Assembly (NCBI GenBank): GCA_002422545.1
Contig: DIWF01000013.1
Span: 24,639 to 88,638 of the forward strand
Direction of reading: 5' to 3'
From: Firmicutes bacterium UBA6113
Lineage (GTDB): Bacteria > Bacillota > Clostridia > Tissierellales > Sedimentibacteraceae
DNA length: 64,000 bases
Part shown: positions 16,862 through 24,770 of the stretch, piece by piece
How positions within the stretch are numbered: position 1 is the stretch's first letter
Layout: every line of letters starts with the position of its first letter
The notes under the pieces: generated by a model
Seen by the model: only the letters and a program-made list of their open reading frames with translations
The model's database searches: none
Told to the model about the DNA's origin: nothing
Position numbers and translations under genes: made by a program

Positions 16862-18316
16862 ATGTTTTTTGCTAATACTGTTAATAATACTCAAAATAAT
16901 AATGAACAAATTACTATACCTGGAGGCACTCCAGCATACTTTGTTACAATTCCAGAATATATAACAGTTCATCTAGGTAATCCCGACGAAGAAGCAGAAA
17001 ATGTAACTGTTCCATTTATTGATTATATAAAAAATGTTGCATCATCTGAACTTTATCCTACATGGCCAGAAAATGCATTAAAGGCTAATATTCACGCAAT
17101 AATATCAGTTGCTTTAAACAGAGTTGTACTTGAATGGTATAAATCAAGAGGGTATAACTTTGATATTACAAATTCAACCCGATATGATCAAGCATATGTT
17201 CAAAACAGAGGTGTATATGATAACATAAACAAAATAACAGATGAAATATTTAATCAATATGTAGTAAGAGATGGCCAAGTTTTACCTTTGTTCACTACAT
17301 TTTGCGATGGTAGGATTTCGCAATGTGATGGACTATACCAGTGGGGTTCCGTTGATTTGGCCAATCTAGGTTATTATCCAATAGATATTTTAAAATATTA
17401 TTATGGTGACGACATTTCAATAAAAACAAATGCTCCTGTTGGCGGTGTAGGATTGTCCTACCCCGGAGAACCTCTTAAGTTAGGTGATTCAAGTCTGGTT
17501 GTATTAAGGCAACAATTAGGATTGAACAGAATATCTGATAATTTTCCTGCTATTCCTAAAATCTATCCTGTTAGTGGATATTTTGACGAATCTACAGAAA
17601 AAGCAGTTAAAGTATTTCAAAATATTTTTAATTTGTCGGTAACAGGTATCATTGATCAAGCAACATTTTATAAAATAAGGCAAATCTATGTAGCAGTTAC
17701 GAAATTATCTGAATTAACAGCAACAGGATCAATATATGAAGAGATATACGAAATAACCAAGAGAATTTTAATTCAGGATGATATACGTCCAAGTATAACA
17801 TATTTGCAATACATTTTAGATGTTCTTTCTCTTTATTATAAAAATATTCCACACATTTCTTATACCGGTATATTTGATGAACAGACAAGACAAGGTGTAA
17901 TAGAATTTCAAAAAATAATGGGACTCCCTGCTACCGGTATTGTAGATATGGAAACATTGAATAAGCTATATGATTCAATTCGCGGCATATTTAATTCATT
18001 ACCTCCGGAAGAAATTTATTTGCCATATTTAAGATACCCTGGCATTGAATTCAGAAAAGGATTTGGGTTAGAACGACCGAGCGTTTCCATAATTCAGCAA
18101 ATGTTATCTTACATATCTTTGGTAATACCATCTATACCTCCCGTAACGGAAAACGGAATATTTGATGAAGAAACAGAAAAGGCGGTCATAGCTTTTCAAA
18201 CAATGTTTGGTCTTGAGCCTACCGGAACAGTTAATGAAACTACCTGGAATGAATTAGTTCGAGTTTACAGAGAACAAAGGTATAGCGGAATAAGCATTCC
18301 ACAAGATACAATTTAA
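16862..18316 (+). CDS. SpoIID-domain protein with peptidoglycan-binding repeats
   Basis: A 484-residue protein. Residues about 35-190 match the SpoIID/LytB domain (VPFIDYIKNVASSELYPTWP, then NIHAIISVALNRV and SQCDGLYQWGS). Three PG_binding_1-like repeats follow at about 205-270, 305-370 and 405-475, each with the pattern G.FDE.T..AV..FQ...GL..TG. No signal peptide is apparent, as in related sporulation proteins exported or trapped in the mother cell. Such proteins act on spore or cell-wall peptidoglycan. AGAGGTGAATT precedes the ATG. This gene supports a spore-forming host. Confidence 0.85.
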   Translation: MFFANTVNNTQNNNEQITIPGGTPAYFVTIPEYITVHLGNPDEEAENVTVPFIDYIKNVASSELYPTWPENALKANIHAIISVALNRVVLEWYKSRGYNFDITNSTRYDQAYVQNRGVYDNINKITDEIFNQYVVRDGQVLPLFTTFCDGRISQCDGLYQWGSVDLANLGYYPIDILKYYYGDDISIKTNAPVGGVGLSYPGEPLKLGDSSLVVLRQQLGLNRISDNFPAIPKIYPVSGYFDESTEKAVKVFQNIFNLSVTGIIDQATFYKIRQIYVAVTKLSELTATGSIYEEIYEITKRILIQDDIRPSITYLQYILDVLSLYYKNIPHISYTGIFDEQTRQGVIEFQKIMGLPATGIVDMETLNKLYDSIRGIFNSLPPEEIYLPYLRYPGIEFRKGFGLERPSVSIIQQMLSYISLVIPSIPPVTENGIFDEETEKAVIAFQTMFGLEPTGTVNETTWNELVRVYREQRYSGISIPQDTI

Positions 18317-18534
18317 ATTTGTACATTAGCTTTCTAAGTGTGTTATTTAAAATTAACCAATTGCAGATTTTATTCTTATATGTTTATATAATTATCTGCG
18401 AAAATAATATTATTGATTAGGCAACTATTTGGATTTGATTTTAAAGAAAATTTTAAATATCTGTTTATTTCAAGCAGTATTACTGAGTTCCGGCAGAGAT
18501 TGATTTTTATAATACACGATGATTGAAGAAAAAT

Positions 18535-18574
18535 CTAAAAAGTCTGACTCCGATAGAATATCGAAACCAGACCT
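18535..18574 (-). terminator. Rho-independent terminator of MATE operon
   Basis: On the minus strand, GTCTG and CAGAC enclose CGATA-TTC-TATCG and are followed by TTTTTAG. It lies about 30 bases beyond the MATE stop. Confidence 0.7.
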
Positions 18575-18604
18575 TAGAAGCATTAATTTAATATTTTGCT
18601 CAGT

Positions 18605-19987
18605 CTAGATTAACAGCTGAGCCATGTTCTGTGAGGCTATTTTCTTCATGTATTTGACAGACAGCACGCAAACCAAAATTGTCAAAACATCAGCGGCTGG
18701 CTGGGCAAAATAGATACCTGACACACCAAGTAGCTTTGGTAGAGTTATAATGAACGGAACATAAAATATACCTTGACGAATCAACGACAGAAAAAGGCCG
18801 AATTTTGATGAACCTATAGTTTGGAATGTAATAGTCATCATATAGCATAGTCCAAATGCTGGGTACAGTGCCACCTGTGAAATCAGAAGTTTTATACCAT
18901 AACTAATTACTAATGGATTTCTATTAAAAATCATAATAAGTGGTTTTGAGAAGACAATATATATTACTTCTACGATGATTGTTAGTAATAGTGATGCTTT
19001 TAAGGAAAAAGCCACTGATTCATGAAACCGTTCTTCGTTCTTGGCACCGAAAGAGTAGGAAGCAATCGGTTGATAGCCTTGCATTAAACCCATAACCACA
19101 TAGCATCCAATTAACATAAGGCGCTGCACTACTCCGTACGCTGCAATAATCAGATCAGAGTCAGGCATAGACTTAGCTGCAATGTTGGTCAATGAAGTAG
19201 CTACGGCAAGGCAGATTTGAATGACAGCTGTAGGAATTCCAATGAAAGTAACTGTTCTTATAAGATAAATATTAGGTTTGAAATATCTAAGCTTCACCTT
19301 TATATTTGAACGTCCGCTCAGGAAGAACCACAACAGAATCGCGAAGGTCACAAATTGTGAAATAGTTGTTGCCAGAGAAGCACCCGCTACACCCATGTTC
19401 ATACCCCAACTGAACATGAAAACAGGGTCTAGTATCACATTGAGCACAGCTCCAGTAATTACAGCAATAGAAGAAATTTTGACAGAAGATTCAGCACGAG
19501 CAGCACAATTTAGGCTTTGGGCCGGCAGATTCATAAGGGCTGCAATGAACATCCAGAAAGCATAGTCCTTTGCCAACGGCAATACGACTTCAGATGCGCC
19601 AAAGGAACGCAACAGCGGTTCCATGAATATGATGCCACCAACACATAGCAGTATTCCAATTACAAAAGAAAGACTTACGATTGTTGTAACCGTCGTATTG
19701 GCTCTTTCCTGTTCATTTGCACCGAGTTGACGTCCCGCAAGTACAGCAGCCCCAGCGGCAAAGATATTTTCAACAGATACCATAATCAACAGTAAAGGTA
19801 AAGTGACACCCACAGCTGCCAGTGCAATATCGGAATCCAACATACCGATATAAGCAGTATCTACAATATTATAAACAGCTTTTGCCAGAAGGGCCAGCGT
19901 TGCAGGAACTGCCAGCTTGACGATTGCTTTAGAAGGCTTTACACTGTCCAGAAGTGATTTTTTTTCTATGATGATTTCATTGTTCAT
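18605..19987 (-). CDS. MATE family multidrug/Na+ antiporter
   Basis: A 460-residue MATE exporter with about 12 membrane helices. Family signatures include PATLALLAKAVYNIVDTAYI near residue 35, GANEQERANTTVTT after the fourth helix and GYQPIASYSFGA at about 312-323 in the second half. It should extrude cationic drugs or dyes in exchange for Na+ or H+. The ATG at 19987 has an AGAGGAGAATTAACC site and begins two bases after the stop of the TetR gene, so the two form one operon under the operator-containing promoter at 20624-20674. Confidence 0.9.
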   Translation of the reverse strand: MNNEIIIEKKSLLDSVKPSKAIVKLAVPATLALLAKAVYNIVDTAYIGMLDSDIALAAVGVTLPLLLIMVSVENIFAAGAAVLAGRQLGANEQERANTTVTTIVSLSFVIGILLCVGGIIFMEPLLRSFGASEVVLPLAKDYAFWMFIAALMNLPAQSLNCAARAESSVKISSIAVITGAVLNVILDPVFMFSWGMNMGVAGASLATTISQFVTFAILLWFFLSGRSNIKVKLRYFKPNIYLIRTVTFIGIPTAVIQICLAVATSLTNIAAKSMPDSDLIIAAYGVVQRLMLIGCYVVMGLMQGYQPIASYSFGAKNEERFHESVAFSLKASLLLTIIVEVIYIVFSKPLIMIFNRNPLVISYGIKLLISQVALYPAFGLCYMMTITFQTIGSSKFGLFLSLIRQGIFYVPFIITLPKLLGVSGIYFAQPAADVLTILVCVLSVKYMKKIASQNMAQLLI

Positions 19988-19989
19988 GG

Positions 19990-20607
19990 TTAATTCTCCT
20001 CTCTTGCAATCACACCATAAAGCAAAATGGTCAATGCTCTGCTGCAATACTTTTCGCGTTCCTCTGCGTTAACCTCACTCATGCCTATCATCTGGTATCT
20101 GGCATTGATGAAATCTTGATATTGCCGGAACGTGTCGATTACCTCATTTCGGGTCACATCCTGACGCAATTCAACGTGTTCCAAAAGTTCATTTAGTACA
20201 TTGATATTCAGTGCGTCAAAATTCCACTTGATTTTCTGGATTGTCTTTTCCAAATGATCTGGGGGAGCAATGATAGCATCACAGAATATCCGCTGGTACA
20301 TAGGATTTTCTTTGAAAAATTTTAAACGTGCATCGAAATAACGCTCCAAACAGGACTGGACGCTGCCGCATTTCATCGAGGCATGTGTCCGTAAGTAATC
20401 AGTAAGCCCATCAAAACATTCTTTGACGCACAACAGATAGATTTCATCCTTGTCCTTAAAATAGTGATATAAAATTCCTTTGGAAATGTTGCCAGAGCTG
20501 CATATAGTATTGATAGAACTCAGGCCATAGCCCTGTTCGGAAAATTCTTTTAGGGCACATTCCATAATTCTTTGTCGGCTAAGCAAATTTTTTTCTTCTT
20601 GTTTCAT
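19990..20607 (-). CDS. TetR-family regulator of the MATE operon
   Basis: A 205-residue TetR-type repressor. The N-terminal helix-turn-helix reads SRQRIMECALKEFSEQGYGL, then ISKGILYHYFKDKDEIYLL (about residues 10-58); the remainder is the ligand-binding helical domain. The ATG at 20607 follows TTGGAGGAATATT; a longer reading to 20655 would overlap the promoter and is rejected. Two similar dyads lie in its promoter, so it probably represses itself and the MATE gene until a toxic ligand binds. Confidence 0.88.
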   Translation of the reverse strand: MKQEEKNLLSRQRIMECALKEFSEQGYGLSSINTICSSGNISKGILYHYFKDKDEIYLLCVKECFDGLTDYLRTHASMKCGSVQSCLERYFDARLKFFKENPMYQRIFCDAIIAPPDHLEKTIQKIKWNFDALNINVLNELLEHVELRQDVTRNEVIDTFRQYQDFINARYQMIGMSEVNAEEREKYCSRALTILLYGVIAREEN

Positions 20608-20623
20608 AATATTCCTCCAAAAT

Positions 20624-20674
20624 AGACCTTGTGGTCTGTTTTTTAATAATATCACAAATAGGCCACGTAGTCAA
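20624..20674 (-). promoter_or_regulatory. TetR-MATE promoter with two operator dyads
   Basis: Reading on the minus strand: TTGACT (20669-20674), 17 bp, TATTAT (20646-20651). Dyad AGACCACAAGGTCT (20624-20637) lies just downstream of the -10, and a related GACTACGTGGCC occupies the -35/-10 spacer. The spacing would let TetR block polymerase at both places. Confidence 0.7.
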
Positions 20675-20769
20675 TATTATTAATATTCAATTCTACTAAT
20701 ACGAAAGAACCAAAATGTAATTATTTTAGAGTTACATTACTTTGATGATAGCATATATGTGTAGACACT

Positions 20770-20872
20770 AAAACATCATTAAAAGATCAACAGCTTGTAT
20801 AATATCTACAAACATCACTACTGGCATATAAAATGCAAAACTGAGAACAATAGTCAGCCACATGACACTCTA
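20770..20872 (-). pseudogene. Partial duplicate of the 20921-21601 gene
   Basis: About 100 bases here match 21003-21105, including an unbroken identical run around GCAAAACTGAGAACAATAGT and onward through GTCAGCCACATGA. Scattered substitutions and indels elsewhere show decay. It is a remnant of a copied internal piece of the neighbouring membrane-protein gene. Confidence 0.7.
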
Positions 20873-20874
20873 AC

Positions 20875-20917
20875 TAAAGACGTTGGGATAATAAGTTTCA
20901 TCCCAACGTCTTTTTAG
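20875..20917 (-). terminator. Rho-independent terminator
   Basis: AAAGACGTTGGGAT and ATCCCAACGTCTTT form a 14-bp stem with T runs on both sides, just past the stop of the membrane-protein gene at 20921. Confidence 0.85.
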
Positions 20918-20920
20918 TAT

Positions 20921-21601
20921 TCATATACCAACCATATTATTGACGCTTCTTTTCATCTCATTAAATCCAATCAGTACAGTGCAGACATAGGCACATGTCT
21001 TAGGTATCATTAAAATTCCAACAACCGGAATAATGTCTGCAAACAATACTACTGGTATATAGAACGCAAAACTGAGAACAATAGTCAGCCACATGAACCT
21101 AAAACTATGATCAGAAGTAATCCTGGACTTGCTGTAGAACAAAAATATAATAATAATTCCCATTGCAGCAAACGGGAGATTCCGATATATTGCCCAAGAC
21201 AGCGGAGAGGTAGCACTTGTCCATGCGTTCTGAGGGAATAGGCAAAGAATAATTCTTAATGCTGCCAGTGCATACATGGTTATGGTAAGTCCGTGGTTAT
21301 CTTTCACATTGTAGCGCAAGCGCCATACATAATATAACAAAATATAAAATACGGTCATAGTTATTGAAGTTATAAACTTTCCAATGCCAAGGGCAATGAC
21401 GAAGTTATCAAGGCCGGTCGTGCTAAGAGCATATGCTCGCGGAATCAGGTGAAACGAATCTCCTGCTCCAAGAGTCACAGCCATGATACCAAACAACAGA
21501 TATTGTTTGTTTCCTTTGCTTTTTAGAATTATTGTGATGCCGATTGTAATAACCATAATCAGGTATACTGCATCGAATATGGTTTCAAAAATAGCTTGCA
21601 T
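20921..21601 (-). CDS. Seven-helix integral membrane protein
   Basis: A 226-residue, highly hydrophobic protein with about seven membrane helices (for example VYLIMVITIGITIILK and FAAMGIIIIFLFYSK). A conserved-looking loop LGAGDSFHLIPRAYAL follows helix 2. I recognise no named family; such proteins often accompany TetR regulators in Firmicutes. AAAGGAGGATTTT precedes ATG 21601. The palindrome TGAACGGTGTTCA just upstream matches the operator at the TetR gene 21683-22240, so that regulator probably controls it. Confidence 0.7.
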   Translation of the reverse strand: MQAIFETIFDAVYLIMVITIGITIILKSKGNKQYLLFGIMAVTLGAGDSFHLIPRAYALSTTGLDNFVIALGIGKFITSITMTVFYILLYYVWRLRYNVKDNHGLTITMYALAALRIILCLFPQNAWTSATSPLSWAIYRNLPFAAMGIIIIFLFYSKSRITSDHSFRFMWLTIVLSFAFYIPVVLFADIIPVVGILMIPKTCAYVCTVLIGFNEMKRSVNNMVGI

Positions 21602-21618
21602 AAAATCCTCCTTTAAAT

Positions 21619-21631
21619 TGAACGGTGTTCA
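21619..21631. promoter_or_regulatory. TetR-type operator upstream of membrane protein
   Basis: TGAACGGTGTTCA, a 5-3-5 dyad identical in its arms to TGAACATTGTTCA at 22260-22272. Confidence 0.65.
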
Positions 21632-21682
21632 TTTTGATTTTTATAAAAACCCAACAACTAGTTGGGATCTTTATCTAATTAA

Positions 21683-22240
21683 TTAATAAATTGTGCGCTT
21701 TATAATTTCATTCAGTAAATAACATGATTGCTGGTTATTAATCAACAATGTAATGATGTTTGAGAATACAAAATCAACAAAATGTTCCTGTGTAAATGTT
21801 TCATTAAACGTATCCTTTTTTGCATTACTATCGCTTTGCAATGACTGGAGCAAGCCTTTCTTGATATGAGTGAAATACTCATTCATGACTTTGCGTCCCT
21901 TTACTTTGTCCTCATTTGCAAAATTGACAGAATGTATGGTAAAGAAAGCCGGGTATTCTTTTACTCCATTTTTTACAGTTTCAAAAAGCCATGTGACGCG
22001 CTCTATAAAGTTATTCGGATTATCAATAACACTTATTTTATGAAATATATCTTTCCAGATATCTTCCACTGTTGCAGCTGCAAGGTCAGCCTTAGAAGGA
22101 AAGTAATTGTAAACTGAGCCTACTGCAACATTACATTGTTTTGCAACATCACGCATATTGAGAGTTTGAAGCCCTTGCTTAGTTGCAATTTCTTTACTTG
22201 CCTTTAAAATAGCTTCTTTAGAAGTAACTACTGTATTCAT
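21683..22240 (-). CDS. TetR-family transcriptional regulator
   Basis: A 185-residue TetR repressor. Helix-turn-helix: KEAILKASKEIATKQGLQTL, then CNVAVGSVYNYFPSKADL (about residues 7-52). The rest is an all-helical ligand-binding domain. I use ATG 22240, preceded by AAGGAGAAAGTAC, rather than the longer frame from 22300 that overlaps the promoter. The same dyad occurs at its own promoter and before the membrane-protein gene downstream, which predicts autoregulation and control of that gene. Confidence 0.88.
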   Translation of the reverse strand: MNTVVTSKEAILKASKEIATKQGLQTLNMRDVAKQCNVAVGSVYNYFPSKADLAAATVEDIWKDIFHKISVIDNPNNFIERVTWLFETVKNGVKEYPAFFTIHSVNFANEDKVKGRKVMNEYFTHIKKGLLQSLQSDSNAKKDTFNETFTQEHFVDFVFSNIITLLINNQQSCYLLNEIIKRTIY

Positions 22241-22259
22241 GTACTTTCTCCTTTCAAAC

Positions 22260-22300
22260 TGAACATTGTTCATTATATGGCAGAAATTTATTTTTGTCAA
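22260..22300 (-). promoter_or_regulatory. Consensus promoter and TetR operator
   Basis: Minus strand: TTGACA (22295-22300), 17 bp, TATAAT (22272-22277), both perfect consensus. The dyad TGAACATTGTTCA (22260-22272) touches the -10 and covers the expected start of transcription. Confidence 0.8.
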
Positions 22301-22401
22301 TACTATATTAATTTTAAATTGAACTATTTTAATAAATTTACGTCCTATAATATAGGATTAATTTACCAGATATTGTTGTGCACAAATTTTAGGGAGGTTG
22401 T

Positions 22402-22938
22402 ATGAAAAAGGCAGTGATTTTATTTATCTTATGTTTAAGTATATTCATTATGGCCGGATGTGACAAATCTGTTGATAATGAAAATCAAGCTGTAGCAGAA
22501 AAGTTTATTGTGGAAATGTATACGGTGAATGCAGAAGAAGTTGAAAATTATAATAAATTCGTAGAATTAATGCCTGCGGATGAAATAGAGCTGGCAGAAG
22601 CTATAGAAGCAAATGACGAAGTCATCAAATCCTTAATGACAAACAAAGCATACAATGTACTCTTGAAAAACAGACAAAACTTCATGTTTACTCAGCATTG
22701 TGCCTTAAATAATTGTACAATTCAGGTGATGGATGTAGATTTGTCTGGAAAAGAATCTGGAGCAGAAGAAAATAAGGCAGATTATAATTTTGAAGTTAAA
22801 ATTAAGTTTGTTTCCAATGACGGAGATGTTTTGCAGGATGATTCCGCTAAAGGCCAATTAAGACTTGAACGAGAAGATAATGAATGGAAAATATCAGGCT
22901 ATAGAGTGTTTGAGTATCCAAAGACCATAGTTAATTAA
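22402..22938 (+). CDS. Putative lipoprotein (178 aa)
   Basis: A lipoprotein signal peptide ends in the lipobox MAGC (Cys20). The mature part has an N-terminal helix (AVAEKFIVEMYTVNAEEV), a central Cys pair (HCALNNC) and a C-terminal beta sheet ending EWKISGYRVFEYPKTI, reminiscent of NTF2-like lipoproteins, though this is a weak inference. AGGGAGGTTGT precedes the ATG. Single gene, function unknown. Confidence 0.65.
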   Translation: MKKAVILFILCLSIFIMAGCDKSVDNENQAVAEKFIVEMYTVNAEEVENYNKFVELMPADEIELAEAIEANDEVIKSLMTNKAYNVLLKNRQNFMFTQHCALNNCTIQVMDVDLSGKESGAEENKADYNFEVKIKFVSNDGDVLQDDSAKGQLRLEREDNEWKISGYRVFEYPKTIVN

Positions 22939-23068
22939 TTTTTAATTCAATTCAATTGACATTTGGCAATTTAGCAGATATATTTTAATTAAAAAATAGT
23001 ACATTAAGGGCGGACTTTCCTTATACAATTTCCGTTTTTATTTAAATATCTATCTAAGGAGCTGTAAA

Positions 23069-23650
23069 ATGAAGTGTTGTATTCTTATGGGGAGCCCCAG
23101 GAAAAATGGAAATACATATCAGATGTTGATACCATTTGTTGAAGAACTTAATCTTATCCAGGTTCAATATGATTTGATTTGGCTTTACGACAAACATATT
23201 GAGCCTTGTACTGCCTGCCGCAGATGCCAAAAGGACTGGACTGCTTTCGGATGCCGCTACAATGATGATGTGCAGGAAATATTTGATAAAGTGCTGGACA
23301 GCGATGTGATTGTTTTGGCAACGCCAATTTATTCGTGGTATTGCACGCCTCCTATGAAGTCTTTGCTTGACCGTTTAGTTTATGGAATGAACAAGTATTA
23401 TGGTGATGAAAAGGGTCCTTCGCTATGGAAGGGCAAGAAGCTGGCTGTCATTACAACCTGCGGATACAGGCCTGAAAAAGGGGCAGATTTGTTTGAGGAA
23501 GGCATAAGGAGATATTGCACTCATTCTCAGTTGCATTATCTTGGCATGCTGTCTGAAAGAGACTTAGGATATAAAACTGAGTTCATGACTGATGATAAAA
23601 CTGAACACGCCAGGTCATTCGCACGAAAGTTGATAGACAATGAAGTTTAA
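23069..23650 (+). CDS. NAD(P)H-dependent FMN reductase / iron-sulfur flavoprotein-like
   Basis: A 193-residue flavodoxin-fold protein. The FMN phosphate loop is GSPRKNGNT (about residues 8-16) and the flavin-ring loop TPIYSWYCTPPMKSLLDRL is at about 85-103. A cysteine cluster CTACRRCQKDWTAFGC (about 48-63) is the kind that binds an Fe-S cluster in ISF proteins. The reaction is two-electron reduction of flavin or quinone-like acceptors in the cytoplasm. AAGGAGCTGTAAA precedes the ATG. Confidence 0.85.
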   Translation: MKCCILMGSPRKNGNTYQMLIPFVEELNLIQVQYDLIWLYDKHIEPCTACRRCQKDWTAFGCRYNDDVQEIFDKVLDSDVIVLATPIYSWYCTPPMKSLLDRLVYGMNKYYGDEKGPSLWKGKKLAVITTCGYRPEKGADLFEEGIRRYCTHSQLHYLGMLSERDLGYKTEFMTDDKTEHARSFARKLIDNEV

Positions 23651-23716
23651 ATAAATCAATTAAATTTCGTCCCATTTTATAAGAGTAAATATTTGCCAGA
23701 AGCTCGGGAGGGGATT

Positions 23717-24295
23717 ATGGAAGCTATAATTATTAAGACTATAATCATTTATTTGTTTTTCATGGCTATTATGCTGATGATGGACTTTAAACTTAAAAAC
23801 TTTGTACCGGAAAAATACTACAATATTCTCATAATTGAATTATATATAGTTATTTTTGCTGTGAGGTGGGCCGGAACCGGGTTTTCTCCTGAAGCATATT
23901 ATCTCTTAAGTTTGTTATTTATTCCGGCAGCTTTAATTGTAATTTACACGATTGTAATTAAGTCTAAATTTTATTGTTTCAAGGGCATAGACAAAAAATT
24001 CGTAAGAAAAAACAGAGATGAAATATCAAAGATAATACAGGAATATAAGTGTCAAAATCTACAAGGTACATCTGACATATCACTGGGATCTAACAATATC
24101 ATATTTGATAATGTCAGTGCATCACAAATAAAAGAATGCTTGTCAATGATTGGCAATTACCTGGATGACAATAGAGATAAATACACCGCCAAGGATTATG
24201 TGGTTTATTATACCAAGGTATTTTTTGTTCCTTCTGCAATTATAGCTATTCTTGCATTTGCGGCGTTTAAAATCGGCCGAACACCATATAACTGA
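23717..24295 (+). CDS. Membrane protein related to N-terminal half of 13755 gene
   Basis: A 192-residue protein with three or four membrane segments and the same core as residues 1-200 of the 13755 product: FVPEKYYNILII, then YCFKGIDKKFVRKN, then QIKECLSMIGNYLDDNRDKY. Here the DUF5050-like C-terminal domain is absent, so the module occurs both alone and fused. I start at ATG 23717, after GGGAGGGGATT. Two small membrane protein genes follow on the same strand and may form an operon. No known function. Confidence 0.65.
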   Translation: MEAIIIKTIIIYLFFMAIMLMMDFKLKNFVPEKYYNILIIELYIVIFAVRWAGTGFSPEAYYLLSLLFIPAALIVIYTIVIKSKFYCFKGIDKKFVRKNRDEISKIIQEYKCQNLQGTSDISLGSNNIIFDNVSASQIKECLSMIGNYLDDNRDKYTAKDYVVYYTKVFFVPSAIIAILAFAAFKIGRTPYN

Positions 24296-24338
24296 AGACG
24301 TAGAACATAATTAATTGATATTATATTAGGGGGTATAG

Positions 24339-24554
24339 ATGAAAGATTTTCTGGCGATATTTATAAGCTGTTTTGTTTTATGTATAATTGTGACACTTTT
24401 CTTTGGAAGTTTTATTTTGGAAAATATTTGGGGAACATTTTTTGTGTTGTCATTAATATTATCCATAATTATTAATGCTTTTTTAAATCAAGACTCCAGG
24501 ATTAATGAACTGGAAATGAAAATAGAACAGCTGTTGAAAGAAAAACAAGATTAA
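24339..24554 (+). CDS. Small membrane protein with C-terminal coiled coil (71 aa)
   Basis: Two hydrophobic segments (about residues 4-24 and 28-46), then a short charged helix RINELEMKIEQLLKEKQD with heptad spacing, likely a coiled coil in the cytoplasm. AGGGGGTATAG precedes the ATG. It lies 43 bases after the 23717 gene. Function unknown. Confidence 0.6.
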   Translation: MKDFLAIFISCFVLCIIVTLFFGSFILENIWGTFFVLSLILSIIINAFLNQDSRINELEMKIEQLLKEKQD

Positions 24555-24581
24555 CACGGAAGTGTGAGAGGAGGAAGATAC

Positions 24582-24707
24582 ATGTCAAGAATTGGTGTTT
24601 TTTTGGTTCCAATATATTTAGTTATTCCAGCGGTTGTGCTGTATTTTGTGATTAAGCTGGCTATAAAACATGCAATAAAAGAATTGAAAGACGATGACGT
24701 TCTTTAA
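24582..24707 (+). CDS. Small single-helix membrane protein (41 aa)
   Basis: ATG 24582 follows GAGAGGAGGAAG, a strong site. The peptide has one helix (FLVPIYLVIPAVVLYFVIKL), then a charged tail KHAIKELKDDDVL, ending at TAA 24705-24707. It is the third member of a run of small membrane proteins (23717, 24339, 24582), probably co-transcribed. Function unknown. Confidence 0.55.
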   Translation: MSRIGVFLVPIYLVIPAVVLYFVIKLAIKHAIKELKDDDVL

Positions 24708-24770
24708 CAATGATTTGGTCTAGTGCATGAATAGTCAGTCATGTTAGTGTTATTATTGGGGGAAATAAAT

